A stretch of 35,980 bases of DNA from Chlorobiota bacterium. GTDB lineage: Bacteria > Bacteroidota > Bacteroidia > Bacteroidales > VadinHA17. Positions 7,984 through 16,670 of this stretch are shown one piece after another. The number at the start of each line of letters is the position of its first letter. Position 1 is the first letter of the stretch. A program made the translations under genes and the position numbers. The stretch lies in contig JAADHC010000029.1 of assembly GCA_013152085.1 (NCBI GenBank), positions 1 to 35,980 on the forward strand, given 5' to 3'. The notes under the pieces are model-generated. The model worked only from the letters and a program-made list of their open reading frames with translations, was not told where the DNA came from and did not search any database.

Positions 7984-8844
7984 CTAATGCGGCAATTGCA
8001 GAACGGCCATGACTGATCCTATCACAACCGGGGCTTCTACAAGTAGTGGAACCCTTTGCCGGTCGGCCGATACCCATATTCTGAGGTCTTTATCTTTTCT
8101 GAAGAGCGTGCCTCCGGGTACCCGGGCGGTAAAAAAATAGCTGTCCCTCGGGGCTGATTTATTCAACCGGATGGATCCCTGATGATGATAGGTAATTTCA
8201 ATGGTTTCTGTCGAATTATTTAGCAGGACCCTGAGATAAAACTTCCGGGTTGCAGTGCAGGTATCAAACGGAAGAAACCGGCAGCGATATACAGCCGTTA
8301 AAATGTCCATGGGTAATACCGTATCGTGAATCAAAAGCGTGTCTCCTTTCATCATATCTGTAATGGTAACTTCCCGGTTGCTGATGTCATAGTAGTATCG
8401 CCAGTGTAATTTCTTATTTCCTTCTGATGTTTGTTGTTCGAAAGTCTCTGTAGAACCGGCCTGGCAATAAAACTGTGCTTGATACCGGTCATCAATACGA
8501 TAGAACCAGTTGTATTTTGGCAGGGTTTTCCCGGTGGAAACCAGTTCCAGCCGGGGTATTCCGGAAAAACCGGAATAATGCCGGCAGGAAAAGGTTACGG
8601 TTCCGCCATAAAACCGGAAAAAACCGGCATTATAAAAAGCCTTATAAGTGAGATGTTCATTTTCAGGGATCTGCCGGCAAAGATTTGCCTGTCCGTTTCC
8701 TGTGTCAGGGAAAAAAATCAGCAGACAGGCCGGCAGAAAAAATGAAAGGAAAGACAATGCCCTCCCCTGCCGCAGGCCATGGGGTATCTTAAAAATGTGT
8801 TTCCTTATTTTATACGTTACAGGCAGAGAGAAATATGACCCCAT
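7984..8844 (-). CDS. DUF3108 domain-containing exported protein
   Basis: A 286-residue protein. After a basic N-terminus and a hydrophobic stretch (about 31-46, SFLSFFLPACLLIFF) the mature part opens with ENEHLTYKAFYN and runs as many short strands, the pattern of DUF3108, a periplasmic beta-rich family of unknown function. The n-region before the hydrophobic core is unusually long (about 30 residues), so the ATG at 8844 may be too early. A TTG inside (near ALSFLSFF) would give a shorter leader but lacks positive charge. The ATG sits only 6 bp from the edge of the tandem repeat at 8851-9082, so the original 5' region may have been replaced. Confidence 0.75.
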   Translation of the reverse strand: MGSYFSLPVTYKIRKHIFKIPHGLRQGRALSFLSFFLPACLLIFFPDTGNGQANLCRQIPENEHLTYKAFYNAGFFRFYGGTVTFSCRHYSGFSGIPRLELVSTGKTLPKYNWFYRIDDRYQAQFYCQAGSTETFEQQTSEGNKKLHWRYYYDISNREVTITDMMKGDTLLIHDTVLPMDILTAVYRCRFLPFDTCTATRKFYLRVLLNNSTETIEITYHHQGSIRLNKSAPRDSYFFTARVPGGTLFRKDKDLRIWVSADRQRVPLLVEAPVVIGSVMAVLQLPH

Positions 8845-8850
8845 CGTATT

Positions 8851-9082
8851 CCGGTGAGCTTTGCTGTCGGGATCAGTTCGACTATATGATTTTAATGCGT
8901 CTGCGACTTTTAAAAGGAATACTTTACCGACCGGTGAGCTTTGCTGTCGGGATCAGTTCGACTATATGATTTTAATGCGTCTGCGACTTTTAAAAGGAAT
9001 ACTTTACCGAAATAATCCCGACGAGCTTTGCTGTCGGGATCAGTTCGACTATATGATTTTAATGCGTCTGCGACTTTTAAAA
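8851..9082 (+). repeat. 80-bp tandem repeat, two full copies plus a 60-bp third
   Basis: Copy 1 is 8851-8930 and copy 2 is 8931-9010; they appear identical over 80 bp. After a 12-bp spacer a third copy (9023-9082) repeats 60 bp of the unit exactly. The third copy is flanked by bases that complete two hairpins that the first two copies lack in full: CCCGAC-n10-GTCGGG (9017-9038) and the long stem at 9047-9090. This suggests the third is the ancestral form and the other two are truncated duplicates. It fills the gap between manA and the DUF3108 gene and encodes no believable protein. Confidence 0.85.
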
Positions 9083-9090
9083 TCATAGTC
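9047..9090 (-). terminator. Long hairpin downstream of manA
   Basis: The arms GACTAT(at)GATTTTAA (9047-9062) and TTAAAATCATAGTC (9077-9090) pair over 14 bases with a two-base bulge around a 14-nt loop. It starts 8 bp beyond the manA stop codon, so it may terminate or stabilise the manA transcript. It is also the complete version of the repeat unit next to it. Confidence 0.5.
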
Positions 9091-9098
9091 TCACTGAT

Positions 9099-10082
9099 TT
9101 AATGGATATAAACTTCAATAATTCTGCTCTTCTCCAACGGCTCAAGACGTACGTTGTGTATGGTTGCCGGGATCAGGAGGGACTTCCCTTTTTCAATAAG
9201 GATATCCCCTTCATCCCAGATGATCTTTGTTTTACCTTCAAGCCCGATATAGATAACAAATGAGTCGAGCATATAATAATCTTTTTCCATCGGTTTTGAC
9301 AGGTGGATAAGCTGAGTGCTGAAATATTTACACCGGATGATTTTGTTGGTCTGGTCAGGCCAGTCTGTATAGTCGGTTTTATATTCGGTATAATGCTTAA
9401 AATCAATGGCATCCATAGCCAGATCGGTATGTAGTTCCCGCTCTTTGCCCTGGGCATCGGTGCGGTCCCAGTCGTATATACGGTAGGTAATATCCGAAGT
9501 CTGCTGAATCTCAGTGAGCAGTATGCCGGCACCAATGGCATGTACCCTTCCGGGTGGAATGAAAAACACATCCCCTTTACGGGCATGTTCGATATTCAGA
9601 ATATCCCTGAGCGTTTTATCCTTCAGATGTTTGAGATATTCTTTCCTGGTGATATCACGGTTAAAACCCACAATGATCTCAGCTCCCGGATCTGCCTCTA
9701 TGATATACCACATCTCGGTTTTGCCATATGTATTGTGACGCTTTCTGGCGAGGGCATCGTCGGGATGCACCTGTATGGAAAGAATATCCGTGGCATCAAT
9801 AAATTTGATCAGAAGCGGAAATTCAATTCCGAATTTTTCAAAAATGGAATCACCCACAAGATCTCCCATATAAATTTCAACAAGCTCCTGCAGGCTGTTA
9901 CCGGCGAGGAAACCATTTTCCACCACAGATATGTTTCCGGGAACACCTGATATTTCCCAGCTTTCGCCGATATGATCCTGGTTCCCGGTATCTTTGCCCA
10001 ATACATCATGAAGTTTATTCCCTCCCCAGATTTTGGATTTAAGTACCGGCTTAAATAATAAAGGGTAAAGCGCTCGTGTCAT
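9099..10082 (-). CDS. manA: Mannose-6-phosphate isomerase, class I
   Basis: Interconverts mannose 6-phosphate and fructose 6-phosphate, linking glycolysis to GDP-mannose and glycan synthesis. The 327-residue length fits the short bacterial class I enzyme. Zinc ligands are recognisable: Q104 and H106 in QVHPDD, E123 in KTEMWY and H181 in GRVHAIGAG. The first strand segment FKPVLKSKIWGG is also typical. The start lies 2 bp after the stop of the Dabb gene, so the two are co-transcribed. Confidence 0.93.
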   Translation of the reverse strand: MTRALYPLLFKPVLKSKIWGGNKLHDVLGKDTGNQDHIGESWEISGVPGNISVVENGFLAGNSLQELVEIYMGDLVGDSIFEKFGIEFPLLIKFIDATDILSIQVHPDDALARKRHNTYGKTEMWYIIEADPGAEIIVGFNRDITRKEYLKHLKDKTLRDILNIEHARKGDVFFIPPGRVHAIGAGILLTEIQQTSDITYRIYDWDRTDAQGKERELHTDLAMDAIDFKHYTEYKTDYTDWPDQTNKIIRCKYFSTQLIHLSKPMEKDYYMLDSFVIYIGLEGKTKIIWDEGDILIEKGKSLLIPATIHNVRLEPLEKSRIIEVYIH

Positions 10083-10084
10083 GG

Positions 10085-10396
10085 TTAACTGTTTTCAGGT
10101 TCGTAATCTACAACTGCCGACAACTTTTTAACGGCCGAAGATTTCCGTATGGCTGCCAGGTGTTCAGGATGAGTGCGATAAAGCTGCAGATCCCCGATAG
10201 TATCAAAATCACTGTCAATAATCAGATCCCAGGCATTATCAGATTTACTCAGGTTGATCCCGACCCGGTATCCCCTGATCTGAGGGATCCGGTCAGGCAG
10301 GGCCCGGAAAATATTTTTCAGGTAATCGGTTTGCTGTCTTTTACTTTCTTCTGTACCCGGATCGGTGAGTTTAAAAAAAACGATATGTCGTATCAT
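10085..10396 (-). CDS. Dabb-family stress-responsive A/B barrel protein
   Basis: A 103-residue protein of the Dabb family, small ferredoxin-like dimeric alpha/beta barrels. The opening MIRHIVFFKL, the middle YRVGINL and the late segment LYRTHPEHLAA are characteristic. Some members are polyketide cyclases or are stress-induced in plants; for bacterial stand-alone members the role is mostly unknown. It precedes manA with a 2-bp gap and is divergent from udk. Confidence 0.85.
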   Translation of the reverse strand: MIRHIVFFKLTDPGTEESKRQQTDYLKNIFRALPDRIPQIRGYRVGINLSKSDNAWDLIIDSDFDTIGDLQLYRTHPEHLAAIRKSSAVKKLSAVVDYEPENS

Positions 10397-10442
10397 TGGT
10401 TAAAAGATTTTGAATTTGTAATTTTCCGAAATAAAGATTTAT

Positions 10443-10450
10443 TAGTTTTG
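10443..10450 (+). promoter_or_regulatory. -7 promoter box for udk
   Basis: TAGTTTTG matches TAnnTTTG and lies 18 nt before the uridine kinase start. A TTTG at 10415-10418 could be the -33 element, although the 24-nt spacer is at the long end. Confidence 0.45.
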
Positions 10451-10468
10451 CCTCTAAAGTAAGAAAAA

Positions 10469-11098
10469 ATGTTGATCGTCGGGATTGCCGGAGGTACCGG
10501 ATCGGGAAAAACAACGGTGGTGAAAAAGATCATTGAACGCCTGCCTCCCGGCGAAGTTGCCGTATTGCCCCAGGATGCCTACTACCGGGACAACGGCCAT
10601 CTGCCCCTGGAGGAAAGACAGGAGATGAATTTCGATCATCCCTCTTCGGTGGAATTCCCCCTGCTGGTAAAACATCTTAAAATGCTGAAAGCCGGAAATA
10701 CGATTCAGCAACCCGTCTATTCCTATCTCACCTGTACCCGTCAGAAAGAGACCATTCCCATTGCGCCGCATGATGTTATCCTTGTGGAGGGAATTCTGAT
10801 CCTGACGGATGAAGAACTGAGAAACCATTTTGATATTAAAGTTTTTGTTGATGCAGATGCCGACGACCGGCTTGGCCGGGTGATCCGTCGCGATCTTCTC
10901 GAACGGGGACGATCGGTGGAAAAAGTACTGGAAAGATATGACAAGACCGTAAAACCCATGCACCTGCAGTTTATCGAACCTACAAAAAGATATGCTGATA
11001 TCATCGTACCCCAGGGGGGAAATAACGAAGTGGCCATATCTATACTGACATCCATCATTGAAAAAAATCTTAAATCCTCTAACGGTTTCCATGCTTGA
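10469..11098 (+). CDS. udk: Uridine kinase
   Basis: Phosphorylates uridine and cytidine in pyrimidine salvage. The 209-residue product has the P-loop GGTGSGKT (8-15) and, further on, QDAYYRD, NFDHPSS, the lid-like segment RRDLLERGRS and the late FIEPTKRYADIIVPQGG block, all typical of the bacterial uridine kinase family. It is followed by the exonuclease gene, whose ATG overlaps the udk stop by 8 bp, so the two are probably translated from one transcript. Confidence 0.94.
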   Translation: MLIVGIAGGTGSGKTTVVKKIIERLPPGEVAVLPQDAYYRDNGHLPLEERQEMNFDHPSSVEFPLLVKHLKMLKAGNTIQQPVYSYLTCTRQKETIPIAPHDVILVEGILILTDEELRNHFDIKVFVDADADDRLGRVIRRDLLERGRSVEKVLERYDKTVKPMHLQFIEPTKRYADIIVPQGGNNEVAISILTSIIEKNLKSSNGFHA

Positions 11099-11816
11099 CC
11101 ATATATCACCTGAGAAAATATTGTTTCTGGATATTGAAACGGTGCCCGCGGCTCCGGTATTTGAAGATCTGCCTGAAAGAATACAGGCGCTTTGGCTGAA
11201 AAAAGCATTATACATCTCAAGGGAAAACGAAACCCCTGAAGAGGCCTATGGACGTGCAGGGATTTATGCCGAGTTCGGAAAAATTGTTTGCGTTTCTGCC
11301 GGTCTTTACCGCCGTAAGGGAACTGAAGGTACCCTGCGGCTGAAATCCTTCTTCGGAGATGATGAAAAGGAGATCCTTACCGGTTTCAGCGGTTTACTGC
11401 AGGATTTATCAGGCAAAGGAGCGTGGTCATTATGTGCCCACAACGGGAAAGAATTTGATTTCCCTTATCTTGCCCGCAGGATGCTTATAAACGGACTGCG
11501 CCTGCCTTCACTGCTGGATATGGCAGGTAAAAAACCATGGGAGGTCCCTTTTCTGGATACGATGGAATTGTGGAAATTCGGCGATTATAAGCATTATACA
11601 TCCCTGGACCTGCTGGCGGCAATTTTTGGAATCCCTACACCTAAGGATGATATTGACGGCAGCCGGGTGGCACATACTTATTACGAGGAAAAAAACCTGG
11701 AAAAAATTACCCGGTATTGTGAAAAAGATGTACTGACGGTAGTGCAGATATTCCTGAGATTCCAGGGAAAGCCCCTGGTACGGGATGAAAATATTTCCTC
11801 GGCCACGCTTTTCTGA
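11091..11816 (+). CDS. PolB-like 3'-5' exonuclease (DEDD superfamily)
   Basis: A 241-residue predicted exonuclease resembling the proofreading domain of family B polymerases but free-standing. Motif Exo I is LDIETVP, Exo II is HNGKEFDFPYL, and Exo III is YCEKDVLTV, giving the four acidic metal ligands. I use the ATG at 11091, overlapping the udk stop, because the upstream ATG at 11058 would only add 11 residues encoded inside udk and unlike the family start. Its substrate (DNA repair or RNA) cannot be told from sequence. Confidence 0.88.
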   Translation: MLDHISPEKILFLDIETVPAAPVFEDLPERIQALWLKKALYISRENETPEEAYGRAGIYAEFGKIVCVSAGLYRRKGTEGTLRLKSFFGDDEKEILTGFSGLLQDLSGKGAWSLCAHNGKEFDFPYLARRMLINGLRLPSLLDMAGKKPWEVPFLDTMELWKFGDYKHYTSLDLLAAIFGIPTPKDDIDGSRVAHTYYEEKNLEKITRYCEKDVLTVVQIFLRFQGKPLVRDENISSATLF

Positions 11817-11943
11817 AGCGTATCATTATCATCGCACCGGAAAAAATCAACCTGAAATCGCTGTAAACCAAAGGATTATCAGTCCTTGCATCCTGAAATT
11901 CGATGTAACTGATAAATTAAATACTGCATATTTCCCGATTATG

Positions 11944-11957
11944 CGGATAGATATCCG
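11944..11957. terminator. Small hairpin between convergent genes
   Basis: CGGAT-agat-ATCCG lies in the 157-bp gap between the convergent exonuclease and hydrolase genes. A second weak stem (AAGGA/TCCTT) lies at about 11873-11890. Either might end transcription, but neither has a proper T-run, so this is a weak call. Confidence 0.25.
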
Positions 11958-11973
11958 TGTCAGACGCAGTTTA

Positions 11974-12783
11974 TCAGTCAAGAAGAAAAGACAAAACGGC
12001 CTTTAGAAATCGTTCCGGTTGTTCCGCATGTACCCAATGACCGGCATCGGGGATGGTTACCGTTTCGGCATAGGGAAAGATGTTGCTGATGAGCTTTATG
12101 TCTTCGTCCTGAATATATGTTGAATGGCTACCGCGGATAAAAAGTACCGGAAACCCGGTAAATGATTTACCCGCGACCAGGGGATCCTGTTCAAGACCTT
12201 TCAGAATATCGGACAAATGATGATACAGGGCGGATATATTCAGACGCCACCGGAACCGGTTGTCTTTGTCCCGGTACAGGTTTTTCAGTAAAAACTGCCG
12301 CACGCGCTCTGAAGGAATATCCTTTTCCAGTGCTTTCAGCGCCTCCTGTCTTGAGGTGAGTTTACCGGTATCCAGATGAAGGATTGCCTCCATGATCTTT
12401 CTGTGTCCCGAAAACCGTTCTCCCGAATCTTCCCGGATAACGTAAGTACGTGGTGAAATATCCACCACTACCAGTGCACTGACCTCCTCAGGATGGCAGG
12501 TAGCATAAAACATCGCCGTTTTCCCACCCATCGAATGTCCCAGGATGACCGGCCTGACAATATTCTTCTCGGAAATAAAGCCGGCAAGGTCTTCACACAT
12601 CGAAGGATAATCGTGAACATCGCTGTGGGGAGAATGACCGTGATTCCGCTGGTCGATCAGATAAACATGAAAATACGGTGAAAGTTTCCTGGCAATACTC
12701 ATCCAGTTGTCCGATGAGCCATACAACCCGTGGATAATGATCAGTGCCGGTCCTTCGCCGGTTTCGCGGTAATAAAGTTTCAT
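11974..12783 (-). CDS. Alpha/beta hydrolase (YbfF/ABHD11-like)
   Basis: A 269-residue serine hydrolase. The oxyanion segment HGLYGSSDNW (18-27) and the nucleophile elbow GHSMGG (S84) are clear. The late PDAGHWVHAEQP block supplies the catalytic His, and DQRNHGHS is also characteristic. The HGLxGSxxNW signature is that of the YbfF/ABHD11 esterase group. The natural substrate is unknown. It lies 14 bp downstream of pdxJ on the same strand, so it is likely co-transcribed. Confidence 0.88.
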   Translation of the reverse strand: MKLYYRETGEGPALIIIHGLYGSSDNWMSIARKLSPYFHVYLIDQRNHGHSPHSDVHDYPSMCEDLAGFISEKNIVRPVILGHSMGGKTAMFYATCHPEEVSALVVVDISPRTYVIREDSGERFSGHRKIMEAILHLDTGKLTSRQEALKALEKDIPSERVRQFLLKNLYRDKDNRFRWRLNISALYHHLSDILKGLEQDPLVAGKSFTGFPVLFIRGSHSTYIQDEDIKLISNIFPYAETVTIPDAGHWVHAEQPERFLKAVLSFLLD

Positions 12784-12797
12784 ACAGAACCTCTTTT

Positions 12798-13511
12798 TCA
12801 GTGTATTTGCCGCAGGTACATCTGTATGGTGTTTTCCAATCCGTAGTAAAGGGCATCCGAAATAAGGGCATGTCCTATGGAAACCTCTGCCAGATCGGGA
12901 ACCATTTGATGAAAATAACCGAGGTTGTCCAGATTCAGGTCATGACCGGCATTGATCCCGAGTCCCAGCCGGCGGGCCTTACGTGCAGCCGCAATAAATG
13001 GTCTGACAGCCTTTTCCCGGTCTTTCACAAACATCGAAGCATAAGGCTCGGTATACAATTCAATACGGTTGGTTCCGGTTTCTGCCGCTTTTTCAAGGTT
13101 CTGCAGATCGGTGTCAACAAATATCGAGGTTCTGATCCCTGCTTTTTGAAAATCACGGATGACGGATTTTAGAAAATCCATATTTTTCGCTACATCCCAA
13201 CCTGCGTTGGAAGTAAGCGTGTCGGGAGGGTCCGGAACCAGGGTGACCTGGTGGGGTTTTATTTCTGTTACCAGGGCAATAAACCTTTCGGAGGGATACC
13301 CTTCTATGTTAAATTCAGTGGTTATATGCGGGCGGATATCCCTGACATCCTGATAACGGATGTGACGTTCGTCAGGCCGAGGATGAACCGTGATCCCTTC
13401 TGCTCCGTATTGCTCGCAGCGAATGGCTGCTTCCGGAACATCCGGGATATTTCCACCCCTGGCATTCCGGATTGTCGCAATTTTATTTATATTTACACTT
13501 AATCGTGTCAT
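12798..13511 (-). CDS. pdxJ: Pyridoxine 5'-phosphate synthase
   Basis: Condenses 1-deoxy-D-xylulose 5-phosphate with 3-amino-2-oxopropyl phosphate to give pyridoxine 5'-phosphate, the last ring-forming step of the DXP-dependent vitamin B6 route. The 237-residue length and the blocks [38 protein letters not shown], and HDLNLDN near the C-terminus are diagnostic. It is divergent from the CBS-domain gene and shares a 54-bp intergenic region with it. Confidence 0.95.
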   Translation of the reverse strand: MTRLSVNINKIATIRNARGGNIPDVPEAAIRCEQYGAEGITVHPRPDERHIRYQDVRDIRPHITTEFNIEGYPSERFIALVTEIKPHQVTLVPDPPDTLTSNAGWDVAKNMDFLKSVIRDFQKAGIRTSIFVDTDLQNLEKAAETGTNRIELYTEPYASMFVKDREKAVRPFIAAARKARRLGLGINAGHDLNLDNLGYFHQMVPDLAEVSIGHALISDALYYGLENTIQMYLRQIH

Positions 13512-13540
13512 ATTTTAATAATTTTACCGGAAAATTAACG

Positions 13541-13548
13541 CAAAGTTA
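13541..13548 (-). promoter_or_regulatory. -7 promoter box for pdxJ
   Basis: The minus strand reads TAACTTTG, an exact TAnnTTTG match, 29 nt before the pdxJ start. A minus-strand TTTG at 13573-13576 is a possible -33 element with a 24-nt spacer; it would lie inside the start of the divergent CBS gene. Confidence 0.45.
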
Positions 13549-13565
13549 ACAGGAATTTTAGGAAA

Positions 13566-14231
13566 ATGTTGGCAAAAGAACTCATTTCGGAAATCGTTCC
13601 CGCCTTGCGGACATCGGATACAGGACAAAAAGCCCTCAACTGGATGGAAGTCTTCCGGGTGTCCCATCTCCCGATTGTCAATAACAAGGAATTCCTTGGC
13701 CTGATCTCGGACACCGACATCTACGACCTCAACATGGTAGATGAACCTATCGGGAATCATAAACTCTCGCTGTTCAGTCCCTATGTTTTTGATGATCAGC
13801 ATATTTATGAGGTGATCGAGATCACTGCACGTCTCAAGCTTACCGTAGTGCCGGTATTAGACCGGAAAAACAGGTATCTCGGCCTGATTACCATGAATAA
13901 CCTGATTACTTATTTTGCCGATCTTACAGCTTTAAATAACCCCGGTGCGATCATCGCACTGGAATTGCACCAGAATGATTATTCCCTGTCACAAATTGCC
14001 CAGATTTTCGAATCCAATGATGCCCGTATCCTGAGTTTTTATATCCGCTCTCACGAGGACTCGATGAAAATGGAACTGGTTATCAAGGTTAACGTTACGG
14101 ATTTGTCCGGAATATTACAGACGCTCGACCGGTACGACTATATGGTTAAGGCTTCTTTCATGGAAGAGGATAAACTGGATAGCCTGTATGCTTCGCGTTA
14201 CGAAGAATTTATGAAATATCTTAATATCTGA
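13566..14231 (+). CDS. CBS-domain protein with ACT-like C-terminus
   Basis: A 221-residue soluble protein. Two CBS motifs occupy about residues 1-125 (VSHLPIVNNKEFLGLISDTD, then LTVVPVLDRKNRYLGLITMNN), a nucleotide-sensing module. The remaining about 95 residues (ALELHQNDYSLSQIAQIFESN onward) resemble an ACT-type regulatory fold. No enzyme domain is attached. It is the first gene of the forward run and lies 21 bp before nadK, which suggests a regulatory link to NAD or envelope metabolism, though this is inference from position. Confidence 0.8.
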   Translation: MLAKELISEIVPALRTSDTGQKALNWMEVFRVSHLPIVNNKEFLGLISDTDIYDLNMVDEPIGNHKLSLFSPYVFDDQHIYEVIEITARLKLTVVPVLDRKNRYLGLITMNNLITYFADLTALNNPGAIIALELHQNDYSLSQIAQIFESNDARILSFYIRSHEDSMKMELVIKVNVTDLSGILQTLDRYDYMVKASFMEEDKLDSLYASRYEEFMKYLNI

Positions 14232-14252
14232 TTTATTAACCGATAGCTCTTT

Positions 14253-15137
14253 ATGACAATTGCGATTTATGGCAGAGAGGTGAATCCGGGATTTGTTCCG
14301 TACCTGAAAACCATTTTCAGAAAATCCATTTCCTATCAGTCAAAACACCTGATATATCATGATTTTGCCCGTTTGTTAAAGGATCAGGGAATCGGATTTC
14401 CTGAAGATACCGAAACCTTTTCTTCACCTGAAGAGATCAGTGGAGATGTGGATATTATGCTCAGTGTAGGTGGTGACGGAACATTCCTCGAAGCCGTGAG
14501 TTATGTACGGGATTCTGACGTGCCTATCATTGGTATAAACAGCGGGAGACTGGGATTCCTGGCAACCATCTCACGCGAGGAGATCGAATCGTCGTTAGAT
14601 GCTTTGTTCAGGAAAGAGTATGTCCTTGAAAACAGGACCCTGATTAAAATATCTCCGGCACAAGGGCTTTTGGCAGACTTCCCGTATGCCCTCAATGAAT
14701 TTACGGTACAAAAAAAAGGTACCGAAATGATTATGGTTGAGGTTAAGATCGACGGGAAACATCTCAATACATATTGGGCTGATGGCTTATTGATTTCCAC
14801 ACCAACCGGATCAACGGCTTACTCTATGAGTGTCGGTGGCCCTATTGTAATTCCCGGTTCGAATAATTTTATCCTCAGCCCGATAGCTCCCCACAACCTG
14901 ACCGTTCGTCCTATCGTTATACCGGATGATCACGAACTTACCATCAGGGTTGCAGAACGGAGCAAACAGTATTGGGTCTCAATGGATTATCTTTCTGAGA
15001 TCTATAAAGATCACGAACCGATCACAATAAAAAAAGCAGAATTTACCGTGCAAATACCCAAACTGGATTTTCAGGATTACTTCCAGACACTCCGTTCGAA
15101 ACTGATGTGGGGTGCAGACCGGAGAAGCCGGCAGTAA
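14253..15137 (+). CDS. nadK: NAD kinase
   Basis: Phosphorylates NAD to NADP, the cell's only source of NADP. The 294-residue product has the GGDGTFLEA motif (73-81), with D75 the likely catalytic base, then INSGRLGFLA, NEFTVQKK (the usual NE block), DGLLISTPTGSTAYS and PHNLTVRPIV. All are canonical for the NAD kinase family. It follows the CBS gene closely. Confidence 0.95.
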   Translation: MTIAIYGREVNPGFVPYLKTIFRKSISYQSKHLIYHDFARLLKDQGIGFPEDTETFSSPEEISGDVDIMLSVGGDGTFLEAVSYVRDSDVPIIGINSGRLGFLATISREEIESSLDALFRKEYVLENRTLIKISPAQGLLADFPYALNEFTVQKKGTEMIMVEVKIDGKHLNTYWADGLLISTPTGSTAYSMSVGGPIVIPGSNNFILSPIAPHNLTVRPIVIPDDHELTIRVAERSKQYWVSMDYLSEIYKDHEPITIKKAEFTVQIPKLDFQDYFQTLRSKLMWGADRRSRQ

Positions 15138-15203
15138 TTGTTTTGCAGGGATACTAAAAATGATAAAAAGTAGTTATTCAAAGTGAAATTTCCGTAATTT
15201 TAT

Positions 15204-15211
15204 TAAATTTG
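15204..15211 (+). promoter_or_regulatory. -7 promoter box before the envelope gene run
   Basis: TAAATTTG matches TAnnTTTG and ends 19 nt before the first DUF6089-like gene. The 93-bp gap after nadK and this box suggest the DUF6089-uppS-bamA set has its own promoter. No clear -33 element is seen. Confidence 0.45.
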
Positions 15212-15230
15212 TATTACGAAATCGTTTATC

Positions 15231-15977
15231 ATGAAGTGGATAAGCCGGATATTTATTCTTTTATTTATCACTACACTACCTGCCAGGTCGCAAATCTGGA
15301 AAATGCGCCGGTGGGAGCTCCAGGGTGGCATCGGCACGGGACATTATTTTGGTGATATCGGTGGCGTTTCTCCCTCCGAGAACCTGTTGGGACTAAAAGA
15401 TATATCCCTGGTAACTACCCGTCCGGTTTTTAATGTGGGGATGCGCTATAAGATCGGAGCAAACAGGTCGGTAAATGCCCGTTTTTTTACAGGATGGCTC
15501 CATGGACAGGATGCCGGCGGAGTTAACGACGCCCGCGGAATCGTTTTTAACACTTTTATTTTTGAACCTTCCGTAATGTTTGAACAGAATATCATCCCTG
15601 ATAAAAGCAACAAAAGCTATCTGATGATGAAAGGACGCGGGATTATCAGCTTTACCAGCAGCCTGAGCGTGTATGCTTTTGCCGGGATCGGGGGGAGTTT
15701 GTTCTTCCCCAAAGTCGTTGACGATCCATTTAACCGTCTTGATCTTTCAGCTTCGAAAATAGCACTGGTTTTCCCTATGGGCCTCGGGTTAAAATACCCG
15801 ATTGATCCCAACTTTTCCCTGGGATTCACCCTGGGTGCAAGGCTGACCACAACGGATGAAATTGACGGGTTTACATCCCCTTACTCAAAGCATAAGGATA
15901 TCTATTACTTTTCTTCCTTTCATCTGATATGGAAGTTGCGTACCTCGCGCCAGGGATGGCCCTTATTTAAATTGTAA
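15231..15977 (+). CDS. DUF6089-like outer-membrane beta-barrel protein (first copy)
   Basis: A 248-residue protein with a signal peptide (about 1-20, ending near LPARSQ). After it come strand-like segments rich in Gly and aromatic residues (LQGGIGTGHYFGDIGG), the pattern of a small outer-membrane barrel. The position directly before uppS and bamA matches the DUF6089 family in Bacteroidota. It ends 2 bp before a second, diverged copy. Function is unknown; the neighbours point to envelope assembly. Confidence 0.75.
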   Translation: MKWISRIFILLFITTLPARSQIWKMRRWELQGGIGTGHYFGDIGGVSPSENLLGLKDISLVTTRPVFNVGMRYKIGANRSVNARFFTGWLHGQDAGGVNDARGIVFNTFIFEPSVMFEQNIIPDKSNKSYLMMKGRGIISFTSSLSVYAFAGIGGSLFFPKVVDDPFNRLDLSASKIALVFPMGLGLKYPIDPNFSLGFTLGARLTTTDEIDGFTSPYSKHKDIYYFSSFHLIWKLRTSRQGWPLFKL

Positions 15978-15979
15978 CC

Positions 15980-16657
15980 ATGATAATACATCGGTATTTC
16001 AGGTACCTGCTCATTGGCGGGCTGTTCGTTTCAACTATACAGGCGGGTGTGGCACAAAAAAAGGTGATCAATGACCTCGGGCTGGCAGCCGGTGGTGCCT
16101 GGTATTTTGGCGATCTGAATCCGGCAGTGATGTTTTACAGCCCTTCTCCGGCAGTCGGTATCTTCTATCGTCCAAATATTAATAAAAGATATGCGGTTAG
16201 AACATCATTCTGGTTTGGAGGTTTGCGTAGCAATGGGAATGCATTTGGCGATCCCCTGCCCCCGTTCAATACGGCCTCGTTTCAGCATTCTTTTATCGAC
16301 CTGTCCGTTCAGTTTGAATTTAACTTTCTTCCATACAGTCCCCATCCCCGTAAAGTGATGTACTCGCCGTATGTTTCGGCAGGGGCAGGATATGCCATGA
16401 TCTTTGGCGCAACTCCTGCAGGCCAGTTTGTACTGCCTTTCGGCCTGGGTTTTAAACTGAATATTTCGGAACGTATCGACGGCGGCGTCGAATGGGGCTT
16501 TCGCAAAACTTTTAATGATATGATCGACGGTAGTCAGAATTTAATTGCCCCAAATGATAATTCTTTACTACACAATAATGATTGGTATTCAATAGTTGGT
16601 ATATTTGTGAGCTATAAAATTTTCTATAACCGGGAAAAATGCGCCGCTTACTGGTAG
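15980..16657 (+). CDS. DUF6089-like outer-membrane beta-barrel protein (second copy)
   Basis: A 225-residue protein with a signal peptide (about 1-25, ending near AGVAQ). The first strand, GLAAGGAWYFGDLNP, parallels GGIGTGHYFGDIGG of the gene before it, so the pair looks like an old tandem duplication. The segment YVSAGAGYAMIFG and the closing VGIFVSYKI are typical barrel strands. This copy is nearer the DUF6089 pattern I know. It ends 13 bp before uppS. Confidence 0.78.
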   Translation: MIIHRYFRYLLIGGLFVSTIQAGVAQKKVINDLGLAAGGAWYFGDLNPAVMFYSPSPAVGIFYRPNINKRYAVRTSFWFGGLRSNGNAFGDPLPPFNTASFQHSFIDLSVQFEFNFLPYSPHPRKVMYSPYVSAGAGYAMIFGATPAGQFVLPFGLGFKLNISERIDGGVEWGFRKTFNDMIDGSQNLIAPNDNSLLHNNDWYSIVGIFVSYKIFYNREKCAAYW

Positions 16658-16670
16658 TAAATCTTTGCTG

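Noticed and set aside
8861-9088. A 75-codon open frame with an internal threefold repeat
   Set aside because: It is the 80-bp tandem repeat read as protein and lies in a non-coding gap.
11058-11090. Earlier ATG for the exonuclease inside udk
   Set aside because: It adds 11 residues unlike the family start; the ATG at 11091 overlapping the udk stop is the normal arrangement.
10454-11215. Long antisense open frame opposite udk
   Set aside because: The sense strand encodes a clear uridine kinase; the antisense product shows no recognisable family.
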